This document shows positions 30,157 to 44,000 of a stretch of DNA of 64,000 nucleotides, piece after piece. The notes beneath the pieces were generated by a model, which ran no database searches, was not told the DNA's origin, and worked only from the letters and a program-made list of their open reading frames with translations. The DNA lies in NCBI GenBank assembly GCA_947034895.1, contig OX344763.1, positions 80,681,093 to 80,745,092 on the forward strand, read 5' to 3'. Position 1 is the stretch's first letter; every line of letters begins with the position of its first letter. Made by a program: the position numbers and the translations under genes. The stretch is from Rhytidiadelphus loreus (taxonomy: Eukaryota > Streptophyta > Bryopsida > Hypnales > Hylocomiaceae).

Positions 30157-33009
30157 TCAAGACAAAGGATATGAAGCCAAACTTTGGTTGATGACTTCAA
30201 TTTGAGTTCCCGGAATCTTGATCATACACTCCATTGTATCTTTTTGGATCCTGGACTTCCACGCTATTATAATAGCATCCGTGTGTTGCCAAAGTGGCGG
30301 TTCGCTTTCATCAACCTTCCAACGCAAACCTCTTTCGCTGTCCCAGCCAGTGTAGAGCTCTTGTACATGTCAATCTCTTGATGTTGGACGAAAGTATTGA
30401 ATGAGCACGCAATTAGGGTTCTCTGGGTTAGAGTTTGGATCAGACAACGCCCTTGCAATCCAAACTGGATGACTATCACCATCTGCGGGTCTAACTGCCA
30501 CAAAATAGCCTTCAAAAAGATCTCGACCCACCCTGAAAGATGGTTGTGGGTGACCACTCAATGGCCCAACATACGCTTCATCCTCCCCAAATTCTTCACG
30601 ATCCTCGCCGTCTTCGTCTAATTGATCTACTTCAGTTGCTCGAACACGAGTAGTCGGCCAAAAACCATCCTTCAAAACTGGAGAGCACACTAGTGGTTCA
30701 AGTAGTGCCACCTTCACATCACGCCAGTAGTGCACTACATGCTCATAGCGTCTTCGGTATTCCCCAGTGTGGTCTTTATGGCACAAATCCTCCCAATACT
30801 TTATAAATCCGCCTATACCCTTTAGGATGTCTTCTTGGCCTCTCATTAGAGTTGGTATAACCGCCAATGGCACTCCACGCGGCCACAAACTTTGTCCTTC
30901 TGAATCCTCTTTCCAGAGCTTCATTCCTTGACCTGGGCCTTTGGGTAACCAATCCAAATCAATGCACAGAAGTTTGTACTTCATGACTGGACACCCAGTT
31001 GAATCAAGATAGAACTTCACTTGTGGCTTTGTGTGTCCAATCATGATGTCATCGCCGTCCAAATATTTGCCTACAATGAAACCCTTGAAATCTGGCACCT
31101 CTTCTATAAGGTGAGGGATAGTAGGAATGGATTCTACATCCATAAAGGACTTCATAAGCGCAGGAATTGTAAAGAAGTTCTCCTTCTTCAAGAGCATACT
31201 TCATCTACCGAACAAGGCATCAATGTCATCATGAGTGTGGCCCACAATCATGAAATTCACATACACTTCACGAAAGATTTTGTTTGCAACAAGTAGAGAC
31301 CAATAGCAAAAAACATATCTGTTCTTATTATCCCCAGTGGCATTGTCCATTTGCACATTCAAAATGGGTGGCAAAGGCATCGTTGTACATAAGTTCACAG
31401 GTGGTGGGGGTAGCGATGCTTCGCACATCTTTGCACCTTTGAGCACTGCCTTGGACAAATTTGTGGAGCCTGACCCAACAAACAATTGTCGAGAGGAAGA
31501 TTTTGGTGGCAATTCCAAATCCCACAATAACTTGGCTATGGATCCAATGGTGTAGTTAGAATCATGGGGAAACATATCCAATCCGTAATGCGCATACCGA
31601 ACATCTGCATGACCATGTGCAATCATGCCAGTCACTGAAACAGACAACTTCATCAACCCATCAAGTTCTTTAGTTTTGTGGGAGAAAACAGGAGACGCGG
31701 TTTTTGCATGGTCCATCTTGTCATGCATGATTGTCAAGCATTCGTGAGGAAAAGTATGCGACCGGTAACGGTTAGCATAATATAGCTCCCTATGCGCTCG
31801 AGCAATAGCCAAATGTCTATCCAACCTCCGTGACCATTTCAGAGCACTTTGAGATCCAGCAAGAACACCCTTTCGGAGCTCTTGTAATTTGTCACAAACA
31901 GAACACCGAGCAAAATTATCTCCCGGTTTCTTCACCTTGTACTCTGGGAATTTGGAAGACCTAATCTTGCTCAAGCTTGAAGTAGAGACTTTAGGCAATC
32001 CAAAGGCTGCATTCACTTCGTTGATTTCTTTCATTTGACCCTTCCATTGAAAGGTCGGTGGGAGACACATGGAGACCACCTTATCCCCTGACTTCAATGT
32101 CCTCGTACGATGTGGCATGTGATCAGCCTCCTTGTCTAGAATGCACTTCAACGTTGTAGTAGCTTATTGAGTGTGCTTCCTTGGCTTCTCCAATCCCGTA
32201 TTACCGTGGGTTCTTGCTTCTCGGCTGTCTTTCCAATATTTTAGGTAACAATAGAATGTGGCCTCTGGGACCCCAGAAATATGCATCCATGCTCGCATAC
32301 ACACACTTATACTTTCAACCGTCACCATCTTTCTCCCACGTGCATCTTTATGAACTGATCTATGCACATCAGTCTTCATGTGAGACCTGAATTTGAACGA
32401 TGAACTTTGATACATGCGTTCACGGAATGCTCGAATCTTCTCCCTAGGAAACGGTTGAACACAATTCTTGTTGCAACAAACTTTGCTAGATACCGCATTG
32501 ATGGAGTCTTGAGAGAGTAATTCCTTTGATTTGAGGGCAGTCACACAAGGTGGATTCCGTAAGAGACTTGTGTACGGTCGGGCAGATGTTAAAGATGGAG
32601 GGTTGAGGAGACGAGCTTGCAGACAATTGAAATTATCCCGGACCTCATGGTCTCTGAGACTTGCTCCAGAACAATGCACTCGATCAATTGGCCAAGCTAT
32701 CAAATAGTAAATCCTCTCATGCGGGATGTCCTCTTCAGAAAAGGTTTTTGTAATGTGAACTGCTACATGAGTATTACCAAGAGGACCATTGGCTCCAAGT
32801 ACAAGGTCTGAGTTGACGCTGTGGCAAATTCCTTTGCCAACAAGTACACCGTCAGAGTTATACAAAGTGACACATCTCGTATTCCATAGACGTCGTGGAA
32901 TCCCTTCGCATTCCGGAATGCCAACGTTCATGCCTTGGAGCACTTGGAATTCGTCGTCAAAAGAATCCATATTATCGATCGGAACCTCAGAGGATGTCAT
33001 GTCAATATT
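30157..33009 (-). pseudogene. DUF7869-like transposon protein, three in-frame stops
   Basis: One frame runs from an acceptor TTTTACAG at 33010 (first Met in NIDMTSSEV) to TGA at 30157-30159, about 950 codons. The N-terminal third is unrecognised, with Cys clusters such as VCCNKNC and later CSVCDKLQELRKG. The core reads ILNVQMDNATGDNKNRYVF, then VNFMIVGHTHDDIDALFGR, the signature of DUF7869 proteins that are common in non-seed plant genomes and linked to transposons. The C-terminus has a VRPADGDSHPVW...IQYFRP beta-rich module. Stops at 32164-32166 (TAA), 31201-31203 (TGA, within FGR-stop-SMLLKKENF) and 30370-30372 (TGA) break it with no frameshift. The core is probably a diverged nuclease/transposase fold, but this is not shown here. 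Confidence 0.72.
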
Positions 33010-34470
33010 CTGTAAAAGGATGAGAGAAAAATTAGTTATTGAACACATGATTTGAATCTGAGAAAAACATCTCAATTCAAATAAGCTCAAATCGAGCTAA
33101 ATGGTTCTCAATAAGAATAAAACACTTTAAGAAACAGAGGAAAAAATATTCGATAAACTATTTGTCATAATATTAAAAATACTTCACTTCAAACCTCATT
33201 CGAGACTACAATCCAAATGATAGACGTAAATATGGACCCAGTCAAGGGTGAATTAAAATTTTGCGGACAGTCAAATCAATGAACACTTAGCTCGATTCGA
33301 GCTGAATAAAAATTATTTAGTCCACCACTAGAGTGAATACATAAAATGATTTGACGTGGATGATAATTCAGTAGGATGTAAAACCTCTGATTGCTTAGCT
33401 CGACTCGAGCTTAATGAAAATGTTTTTTGCTAGCACAGATGAATACTTACGTCGATTCGATCTTTATGAAAATTTTCTTGGATAGCACAGATGAATATTT
33501 AGCTTGAATCGAGCTTAACTTACTGAAAATTCATTAGGCAGACATATTGGTGAATACATAGTTCCAAATCAGTAGACATCTCCGTAAATTACGGAACATG
33601 AAATTGATTTAACTGTGACGGATTCCTTCAGTATCACATGCTTCCGTATTTTCCGTTGCATTATTCGGGTACTCTTTCCATCATTCTACTCTTCCAAGAA
33701 ACAATGATGTGAGAGATGCTCGATTCATTAGTGAATGATACACTAGATCAGCTACAAAATCTAACGAAATTCTCTCCACGCGAGAGTACTCTCTACACCT
33801 TTGTCTTCTGTTAGTACTACAAACGTTGGGAGACCTAATGTCAAAAGTTTTCAAATCACGAAACGAACAAAAATAAGTCACAAGAAGAGGTTGCAATGAT
33901 TTACCACAAACGCGGTCCTTTCGAAAACCTTCTTCAAAAACTACTCGGCTACAAGAACATGCAACCGCACACAGTCTCCGCACATCATCTGCAGTACTAG
34001 TTCAAATGTATACAAGACAATAGGATGTTAAACATCGGAGCCGATATAGACGACATGAAAGAAAAAAGGAGAGTTTCGAACTTTGACGTGACGGTGTACC
34101 TAGAATTCATTCGCGAGAACTGTTAGGCGGGATCGAAATGGCGCCAACTACATTTGCGAAGTATAATTTTGAACGCTCGGATTTCGAGGATTTAGAAACA
34201 TTATAAAAGCCATAATTTGGGAGTGCTTTTCAACTATGCAGCTCGGAAAGGGCATTCTCTGTAGCAGGTACTTAATTGCTGGCACTGAAATTCTGGATAG
34301 TCAGAGCTACTAAGATTCTCTCATTTATTGCTCAATAAGGGGAACATCCTTTTCTAGGATACCAAATGAGGTGGATTGTAAGCGTTTGATATAGGTCATA
34401 ATTGCTATAGTTGGAATAAAATTCAACGCACGCTACCAAATTTTACGGAAAAGGTGCTCTTCCTAAAATG
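33010..34470. other. Non-coding region upstream of the DUF7869-like gene
   Basis: The 5' exon and promoter of the DUF7869-like gene should lie here but could not be fixed. A 100-codon minus-strand frame at 33681-33983 has no recognisable motif. The region includes the palindromic repeat cluster at 33283-33530. Confidence 0.4.
33283..33530. repeat. Cluster of AGCTCGANTCGAGCT palindromes
   Basis: TTAGCTCGATTCGAGCTGAA (about 33288), TTAGCTCGACTCGAGCTTAA (about 33397), TACGTCGATTCGATCTTTAT (about 33449) and TTAGCTTGAATCGAGCTTAA (about 33498) recur, each followed by an A-rich GAAAAT word and a CACAGATGAATA-type spacer. This is a short tandem repeat with a palindromic core, upstream of the DUF7869-like gene. 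Confidence 0.65.
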
Positions 34471-34479
34471 AATATACTA

Positions 34480-34945
34480 TTGAGGGCATCTACAATGCGG
34501 ACTTGGCATACAAGCCTTGTAACGAAAAATGCAGGGCCATTCTACAACTCCACGAGGCCTCGAAAGTGCCACTTCTTTTTTGGAAAAATGATGCAGTGCA
34601 AAGCCGGCAATCCCAATGTCAAGTGAATTTTTTTGCATTATAAAAAGAAAGAAAGAAAAGAATCTACATTTTTTTTTTAAATCATCAAAACAAGGCATCT
34701 TTGAATTGATTGGCACAATCTACAATTCAAAAAAGGGTTGACAATCATTATTATTCTTACACCGGGCCAACTTGCAGGCCCTTCAAATATTGCAAATTTG
34801 TTGGTCTCGGGTGGTCGCATACCGAGGCCGTGGAATTGAAGGCCCCAATAACAGTTGCATGGCTTAAATTAAACTTCTGGTTGGACCCGCCAGAGTGCCG
34901 ATACTATTGAGTTTAGCGGGTGCATTGCACATGCTCTGAGTAATT
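34480..34945. mobile_element. Possible MITE-like element
   Basis: The left end GAGGGCATCTACAATGCGG and the inverse of the right end CAGAGCATGTGCAATGCAC match imperfectly over about 18 bases. The interior is noncoding and less AT-rich than its flanks. No convincing target duplication was found, so this is a weak call. Confidence 0.3.
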
Positions 34946-36976
34946 CTTGACAGTGTAGGGTTTTTGATTTGAGGGGGAGCAAACACGACCCTAACGAAGC
35001 TTATCAATATACACTATACATCTGTACGTGGGTTTTGTTTTATATCTATCGAGTGTACTGTTAAGGATTGTTCAGTGCTATTGTGCTCACATTTTCCAAA
35101 ATTTTGGATCTTTACAACTGGGCATCTTTAAATTCCATGCTTGGTACCTTCAAAAATGTATTGCTGATGAGTGGTGCATAGACTTTGTTTTGTGGCATTT
35201 TCATATATGGTAGATAAATTTTGGGTTTTCTGTGTTTTTTTCGACTCTTCAATTATCCTAATTTATGAATTTTTTCCCTCTACAAGGAGCAATGCATGCG
35301 CTTTGTTTTCTGGCGTTTCAATGTAGGATGTGAGAGTTTTTGAGTTCTGAAGTTTTTATTGAATTAAAAAAATAGAAAAAAATCTTCTTTTTATTTGGAT
35401 GTGTCATCGACACAGGCCACTATAGTAAACATTAATTTAGGATAAGTGATAGTTTTGAAGAAGAGTATTGTGCCTTCTAGTGTTTTCAAAGTAATAAAAA
35501 AAGAAAGTATATTATTTTTTTAATTTATTTAACAAAGCTTTCTAAACTCAATAGCTTTCTCACGTTAGGTCCAAACACCCCAAAACTAAGTCCATTCACC
35601 ACTCTTGGGCAAGGGCTTTTCGATGATATAAAATACAAAAACAAGGGATGCACGATCATAGAGATCTGAACGTCTAAGGTCATTTGAACGGTATGAAACA
35701 CATAAGCAAGGGATGCACAATCATAGGGATCTGAACGTAACAAACCAAAAAAATAAAACAAACAAAAAACTTTATTTAAGGTAATGATGACTTCAATATG
35801 GTGTGTATAAATGTATCTAATTGTTTATAATAGGACCACCTATTTTCCACCATTACTAATCTTAGACCATTCAAATTGCAATGATAAGACAAATCATTTT
35901 CTTATTTTTGTCTTATGTACTTTTACTTGAGTCTTAATTATAAAAAATTGATTGCTTTAATAAACAGTTGCAACTATAGCTTTATAACACCTAAATTAAT
36001 GATTGATGCTAGGTTGATCATCTTCATAACAATGGTTTCAATAATTCAATGAGCCTAAATATATACATGCAGCTACCTTCATATTTCTTACAAATATTAT
36101 GGAGTAATATATGTGGCAATCAAATCCTGTAGAACGTCATGAACAATAAATTTTTGGTAATAAAATAATATAAAACATATAGGATTACACTAAATAATAG
36201 ATCTTCTTGAAAGATGGTACATCTACATGTATATATAATATGTGTTATTCAAGCATGTGAACAATTTCTGAAGTATTTCTTTTTCATTTTCAATGAAACA
36301 CTTCACATGTTTACTATAATCATGGTGTACTTTTAGTTCTTGTAGTAGGCTCATGACAAGTGCATGCTTGTATGAAATCCGTTGTTAGTAGTGTTCTTCT
36401 ACCACAGCTGAGCTTTACAACTACTGTATCATTGAGGGTCATTTTTTTTAAAGCAAAGGTAACGCTCATTATTTTTCAATATAGAATGTCACACAATTGT
36501 TATAATTTAGGAAATTGTATGATTCCAAATGTAAGAGACTTATGTTGAGAAAAAAATTCATGTGTAGTGAACACTGTTTTGAACCCTTTTCTTTTAGCAT
36601 GACTATTCTTTCTACATATGCTTGTTCATTGTTACTATGCAACACTTGTTATAAGAATGAAGTAACATGATGTTCTAATAGCCCCTATACTAATCCTCTT
36701 AAGTCTACAAAATTGAGGACAACTGAACTAATGCCATCAGAATCCATGTTAGATATCATGACGTATTTGTTGTTTGACCATTACTTGATCTTGCATTCAT
36801 ATAATCTAGCAAGTAATTTTGCACTTAAACTTCTTAAAACAACAACAATGGTTAACACATTTGAAACTTCCACAAAAAATTACAACTTTTGTATGAATCA
36901 AGTGAAACTTAGTTCCTTAGTCATTTCACTAATAACTCACATACAAAAAATGTGTATAACTGAAGGATTAAAAAGC
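34946..36976. other. AT-rich region bordering the satellite, no gene seen
   Basis: No coding sequence is recognised. A short direct repeat (CAAGGGATGCACGATCATAG and CAAGGGATGCACAATCATAG, about 63 bp apart) lies at 35643 and 35706, each followed by ATCTGAACGT. The sequence passes abruptly into the satellite at 36977. Confidence 0.5.
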
Positions 36977-38099
36977 ATAAGCCATGCCCTGTATTTAAAA
37001 GCGCATGAATCCCGAACTCATGAAATTTGAACGTGAAAGAGTGAAAACAATTTAATGTCCAAGTTGCAAATGGCCGAAGCTCTTGCAATTAGGAAAAGAA
37101 TATATGATTTGTGAAATTGTGTGGAACCCTAGGCAAGAATAAAAAAAATGGAATAAGCCATGCCCTGTATTTAAAAGCGCATGAATCCCGAACTCATGAA
37201 ATTTGAACGTGAAAGAGTGAAAACAATTTAATGTCCAAATTGCAAATGACCGAAGCTCTTGCAATTAGGAAAAGAATATATGATTTGTAAAATTGTGTGG
37301 AACCCAAGGCAAGAATAAAAAAAATGGAATAAGCCATGCCCTGTATTTAAAAGCGCATGAATCCCGAACTCATGAAATTTGAACGTGAAAGAGTGAAAAC
37401 AATTTAATGTCCAAGTTGCAAATGGCCTAAGCTCTTGCAATTAGGAAAAGAATATATGATTTGTGAAATTGTGTGGAACCCTAGGCAAGAATAAGAAAAA
37501 TGGAATAAGCCATGCCCTGTATTTAAAAGCGCATGAATCCCGAACTCATGAAATTTGAACGTGAAAGAGTGAAAACAATTTAATGTCCAAGTTGCAAATG
37601 CCCGAAGCTCTTGCAATTAGGAAAAGAATATATGATTTGTGAAATTGTGTGGAACTTTCGGCAAGAATAAAAAAAATGGAATAAGCCATGCCCTGTATTT
37701 AAAAGCGCATGAATCCCGAACTCATGAAATTTGAACGTGAAAGAGTGAAAACAATTTAATGTCCAAGTTGCAAATGGCCTAAGCTCTTGCAATTAGGAAA
37801 AGAATATATGATTTGTGAAATTGTGTGGAACCCTAGGCAAGAATAAGAAAAATGGAATAAGCCATGCCCTGTATTTAAAAGCGCATGAATCCCGAACTCA
37901 TGAAATTTGAACGTGAAAGAGTGAAAACAATTTAATGTCCAAGTTGCAAATGGCCTAAGCTCTTGCAATTAGGAAAAGAATATATGATTTGTGAAATTGT
38001 GTGGAACCCTAGGCAAGAATAAAAAAAATGGAATAAGCCATGCCCTGTATTTAAAAGCGCATGAATCCCGAACTCATGAAATTTGAACGTGAAAGAGTG

Positions 38100-41000
38100 A
38101 AAACAATTTAATGTCCAAGTTGCAAATGGCCGAAGCTCTTGCAATTAGGAAAAGAATATATGATTTGTGAAATTGTGTGGAACCCTAGGCAAGAATAAAA
38201 AAAATGGAATAAGCCATGCCCTGTATTTAAAAGCGCATGAATCCCGAACTCATGAAATTTGAACGTGAAAGAGTGAAAACAATTTAATGTCCAAGTTGCA
38301 AATGGCCTAAGCTCTTGCAATTAGGAAAAGAATATATGATTTGTGAAATTGTGTGGAACCCTAGGCAAGAATAAGAAAAATGGAATAAGCCATGCCCTGT
38401 ATTTAAAAGCGCATGAATCCCGAACTCATGAAATTTGAACGTGAAAGAGTGAAAACAATTTAATGTCCAAGTTGCAAATGGCCGAAGCTCTTGCAATTAG
38501 GAAAAGAATATATGATTTGTGAAATTGTGTGGAACCCTAGGCAAGAATAAAAAAAATGGAATAAGCCATGCCCTGTATTTACAAGCGCATGAATCCCGAA
38601 CTCATGAAATTTGAACGTGAAAGAGTGAAAACAATTTAATGTCCAAGTTGCAAATGGCCGAAGCTCTTGCAATTAGGAAAAGAATATATGATTTGTGAAA
38701 TTGTGTGGAACCCTAGGCAAGAATAAAAAAAATGGAATAAGCCATGCCCTGTATTTAAAAGCGCATGAATCCCGAACTCATGAAATTTGAACGTGAAAGA
38801 GTGAAAACAATTTAATGTCCAAGTTGCAAATGGCCTAAGCTCTTGCAATTAGGAAAAGAATATATGATTTGTGAAATTGTGTGGAACCCTAGGCAAGAAT
38901 AAAAAAAATGGAATAAGCCATGCCCTGTATTTAAAAGCGCATGAATCCCGAACTCATGAAATTTGAACGTGAAAGAGTGAAAACAATTTAATGTCCAAGT
39001 TGCAAATGGCCGAAGCTCTTGCAATTAGGAAAAGAATATATGATTTGTGAAATCGTGTGGAACCCTAGGCAAGAATAAGAAAAATGGAATAAGCCATGCC
39101 CTGTATTTAAAAGCGCATGAATCCCGAACTCATGAAATTTGAACGTGAAAGAGTGAAAACAATTTAATGTCCAAGTTGCAAATGCCCGAAGCTCTTGCAA
39201 TTAGGAAAAGAATATATGATTTGTGAAATTGTGTGGAACTTTCGGCAAGAATAAAAAAAATCGAATAAGCCATGCCCTGTATTTAAAAGCGCATGAATCC
39301 CGAACTCATGAAATTTGAACGTGAAAGAGTGAAAACAATTTAATGTCCAAGTTGCAAATGGCCTAAGCTCTTGCAATTAGGAAAAGAATATATGATTTGT
39401 GAAATTGTGTGGAACCCTAGGCAGGAATAAAAAAAATGGAATAAGCCATGCCCTGTATTTAAAAGCGCATGAATCCCGAACTCATGAAATTTGAACGTGA
39501 AAGAGTGAAAACAATTTAATGTCCTAATTGCAAATGGCCGAAGTTCTTGCAATTAGGAAAAGAATATATGATTTGTGAAATTGTGTGGAACTTTCGGCAA
39601 GAATAAGAAAAATGGAATAAGCCATGCCCTGTATTTAAAAGCGCATGAATTCCGAACTCATGAAATTTGAACGTGAAAGAGTGAAAACAATTTAATGTCC
39701 AAGTTGCAAATGGCCGAAGCTCTTGCAATTAGGAAAAGAATATATGATTTGTGAAATTGTGTGGAACCCTAGGCAAGAATAAAAAAAATGGAATAAGCCA
39801 TGCCCTGTATTTAAAAGCGCATGAATCCCGAACTCATGAAATTTGAACGTGAAAGAGTGAAAACAATTTAATGTCCAAATTGCAAATGGCCGAAGTTCTT
39901 GCAATTAGGAAAAGAATATATGATTTGTGAAATTGTGTGGAACTTTCGGCAAGAATAAGAAAAATGGAATAAGCCATGCCCTGTATTTAAAAGCGCATGA
40001 ATTCCGAACTCATGAAATTTGAACGTGAAAGAGTGAAAACAATTTAATGTCCAAGTTGCAAATGGCCGAAGCTCTTGCAATTAGGAAAAGAATATATGAT
40101 TTGTGAAATTGTGTGGAACCCTAGGCAAGAATAAGAAAAATGGAATAAGCCATGCCCTGTATTTAAAAGCGCATGAATCCCGAACTCATGAAATTTGAAC
40201 GTGAAAGAGTGAAAACAATTTAATGTCCAAATTGCAAATGGCCGAAGTTCTTGCAATTAGGAAAAGAATATATGATTTGTGAAATTGTGTGGAACTTTCG
40301 GCAAGAATAAGAAAAATGGAATAAGCCATGCCCTGTATTTAAAAGCGCATGAATCCCGAACTCATGAAATTTGAACGTGAAAGAGTGAAAACAATTTAAT
40401 GTCCAAGTTGCAAATGGCCTAAGCTCTTGCAATTAGGAAAAGAATATATGATTTGTGAAATTGTGTGGAACCCTAGGCAAGAATAAGAAAAATGGAATAA
40501 GCCATGCCCTGTATTTAAAAGCGCATGAATCCCGAACTCATGAAATTTGAACGTGAAAGAGTGAAAACAATTTAATGTCCAAGTTGCAAATGGCCGAAGC
40601 TCTTGCAATTAGGAAAAGAATATATGATTTGTGAATTTGTGTGGAACCCTAGGCAAGAATAAAAAAAATGGAATAAGCCATGCCCTGTATTTAAAAGCGC
40701 ATGAATCCCGAACTCATGAAATTTGAACGTGAAAGAGTGAAAACAATTTAATGTCCAAGTTGCAAATGGCCTAAGCTCTTGCAATTAGGAAAAGAATATA
40801 TGATTTGTGAAATTGTGTGGAACCCTAGGCAAGAATAAGAAAAATGGAATAAGCCATGCCCTGTATTTAAAAGCGCATGAATCCCGAACTCATGAAATTT
40901 GAACGTGAAAGAGTGAAAACAATTTAATGTCCAAGTTGCAAATGGCCGAAGCTCTTGCAATTAGGAAAAGAATATATGATTTGTGAAATTGTGTGGAACC

Positions 41001-44000
41001 CTAGGCAAGAATAATAAAAATGGAATAAGCCATGCCCTGTATTTACAAGCGCATGAATCCCGAACTCATGAAATTTGAACGTGAAAGAGTGAAAACAATT
41101 TAATGTCCAAGTTGCAAATGGCCGAAGCTCTTGCAATTAGGAAAAGAATATATGATTTGTGAAATTGTGTGGAACCCTAGGCAAGAATAAAAAAAATGGA
41201 ATAAGCCATGCCCTGTATTTAAAAGCGCATGAATCCCGAACTCATGAAATTTGAACGTGAAAGAGTGAAAACAATTTAATGTCCAAGTTGCAAATGGCCT
41301 AAGCTCTTGCAATTAGGAAAAGAATATATGATTTGTGAAATTGTGTGGAACCCTAGGCAAGAATAAAAAAAATGGAATAAGCCATGCCCTGTATTTAAAA
41401 GCGCATGAATCCCGAACTCATGAAATTTGAACGTGAAAGAGTGAAAACAATTTAATGTCCAAGTTGCAAATGGCCGAAGCTCTTGCAATTAGGAAAAGAA
41501 TATATGATTTGTGAAATTGTGTGGAACCCTAGGCAAGAATAAGAAAAATGGAATAAGCCATGCCCTGTATTTAAAAGCGCATGAATCCCGAACTCATGAA
41601 ATTTGAACGTGAAAGAGTGAAAACAATTTAATGTCCAAGTTGCAAATGCCCGAAGCTCTTGCAATTAGGAAAAGAATATATGATTTGTGAAATTGTGTGG
41701 AACTTTCGGCAAGAATAAAAAAAATGGAATAAGCCATGCCCTGTATTTAAAAGCGCATGAATCCCGAACTCATGAAATTTGAACGTGAAAGAGTGAAAAC
41801 AATTTAATGTCCAAGTTGCAAATGGCCTAAGCTCTTGCAATTAGGAAAAGAATATATGATTTGTGAAATTGTGTGGAACCCTAGGCAGGAATAAAAAAAA
41901 TGGAATAAGCCATGCCCTGTATTTAAAAGCGCATGAATCCCGAACTCATGAAATTTGAACGTGAAAGAGTGAAAACAATTTAATGTCCAAATTGCAAATG
42001 GCCGAAGTTCTTGCAATTAGGAAAAGAATATATGATTTGTGAAATTGTGTGGAACTTTCGGCAAGAATAAGAAAAATGGAATAAGCCATGCCCTGTATTT
42101 AAAAGCGCATGAATTCCGAACTCATGAAATTTGAACGTGAAAGAGTGAAAACAATTTAATGTCCAAGTTGCAAATGGCCGAAGCTCTTGCAATTAGGAAA
42201 AGAATATATGATTTGTGAAATTGTGTGGAACCCTAGGCAAGAATAAAAAAAATGGAATAAGCCATGCCCTGTATTTAAAAGCGCATGAATCCCGAACTCA
42301 TGAAATTTGAACGTGAAAGAGTGAAAACAATTTAATGTCCAAATTGCAAATGGCCGAAGTTCTTGCAATTAGGAAAAGAATATATGATTTGTGAAATTGT
42401 GTGGAACTTTCGGCAAGAATAAGAAAAATGGAATAAGCCATGCCCTGTATTTAAAAGCGCATGAATTCCGAACTCATGAAATTTGAACGTGAAAGAGTGA
42501 AAACAATTTAATGTCCAAGTTGCAAATGGCCGAAGCTCTTGCAATTAGGAAAAGAATATATGATTTGTGAAATTGTGTGGAACCCTAGGCAAGAATAAGA
42601 AAAATGGAATAAGCCATGCCCTGTATTTAAAAGCGCATGAATCCCGAACTCATGAAATTTGAACGTGAAAGAGTGAAAACAATTTAATGTCCAAATTGCA
42701 AATGGCCGAAGTTCTTGCAATTAGGAAAAGAATATATGATTTGTGAAATTGTGTGGAACTTTCGGCAAGAATAAGAAAAATGGAATAAGCCATGCCCTGT
42801 ATTTAAAAGCGCATGAATCCCGAACTCATGAAATTTGAACGTGAAAGAGTGAAAACAATTTAATGTCCAAGTTGCAAATGGCCTAAGCTCTTGCAATTAG
42901 GAAAAGAATATATGATTTGTGAAATTGTGTGGAACCCTAGGCAAGAATAAGAAAAATGGAATAAGCCATGCCCTGTATTTAAAAGCGCATGAATCCCGAA
43001 CTCATGAAATTTGAACGTGAAAGAGTGAAAACAATTTAATGTCCAAGTTGCAAATGGCCGAAGCTCTTGCAATTAGGAAAAGAATATATGATTTGTGAAA
43101 TTGTGTGGAACCCTAGGCAAGAATAAAAAAAATGGAATAAGCCATGCCCTGTATTTAAAAGCGCATGAATCCCGAACTCATGAAATTTGAACGTGAAAGA
43201 GTGAAAACAATTTAATGTCCAAGTTGCAAATGGCCTAAGCTCTTGCAATTAGGAAAAGAATATATGATTTGTGAAATTGTGTGGAACCCTAGGCAAGAAT
43301 AAGAAAAATGGAATAAGCCATGCCCTGTATTTAAAAGCGCATGAATCCCGAACTCATGAAATTTGAACGTGAAAGAGTGAAAACAATTTAATGTCCAAGT
43401 TGCAAATGGCCGAAGCTCTTGCAATTAGGAAAAGAATATATGATTTGTGAAATTGTGTGGAACCCTAGGCAAGAATAAAAAAAATGGAATAAGCCATGCC
43501 CTGTATTTACAAGCGCATGAATCCCGAACTCATGAAATTTGAACGTGAAAGAGTGAAAACAATTTAATGTCCAAGTTGCAAATGGCCGAAGCTCTTGCAA
43601 TTAGGAAAAGAATATATGATTTGTGAAATTGTGTGGAACCCTAGGCAAGAATAAAAAAAATGGAATAAGCCATGCCCTGTATTTAAAAGCGCATGAATCC
43701 CGAACTCATGAAATTTGAACGTGAAAGAGTGAAAACAATTTAATGTCCAAGTTGCAAATGGCCTAAGCTCTTGCAATTAGGAAAAGAATATATGATTTGT
43801 GAAATTGTGTGGAACCCTAGGCAAGAATAAAAAAAATGGAATAAGCCATGCCCTGTATTTAAAAGCGCATGAATCCCGAACTCATGAAATTTGAACGTGA
43901 AAGAGTGAAAACAATTTAATGTCCAAGTTGCAAATGGCCGAAGCTCTTGCAATTAGGAAAAGAATATATGATTTGTGAAATTGTGTGGAACCCTAGGCAA

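Noticed and set aside
475..33009. Alternative genetic code with reassigned stop codons
   Set aside because: All three stop codons would have to be read through, and the 343-codon gene and others end at normal stops; decay by point mutation is simpler.
33681..33983. 100-codon minus-strand frame upstream of the DUF7869-like gene
   Set aside because: No motif and no clear donor joining it to the exon starting at 33009; it may be leader sequence only.
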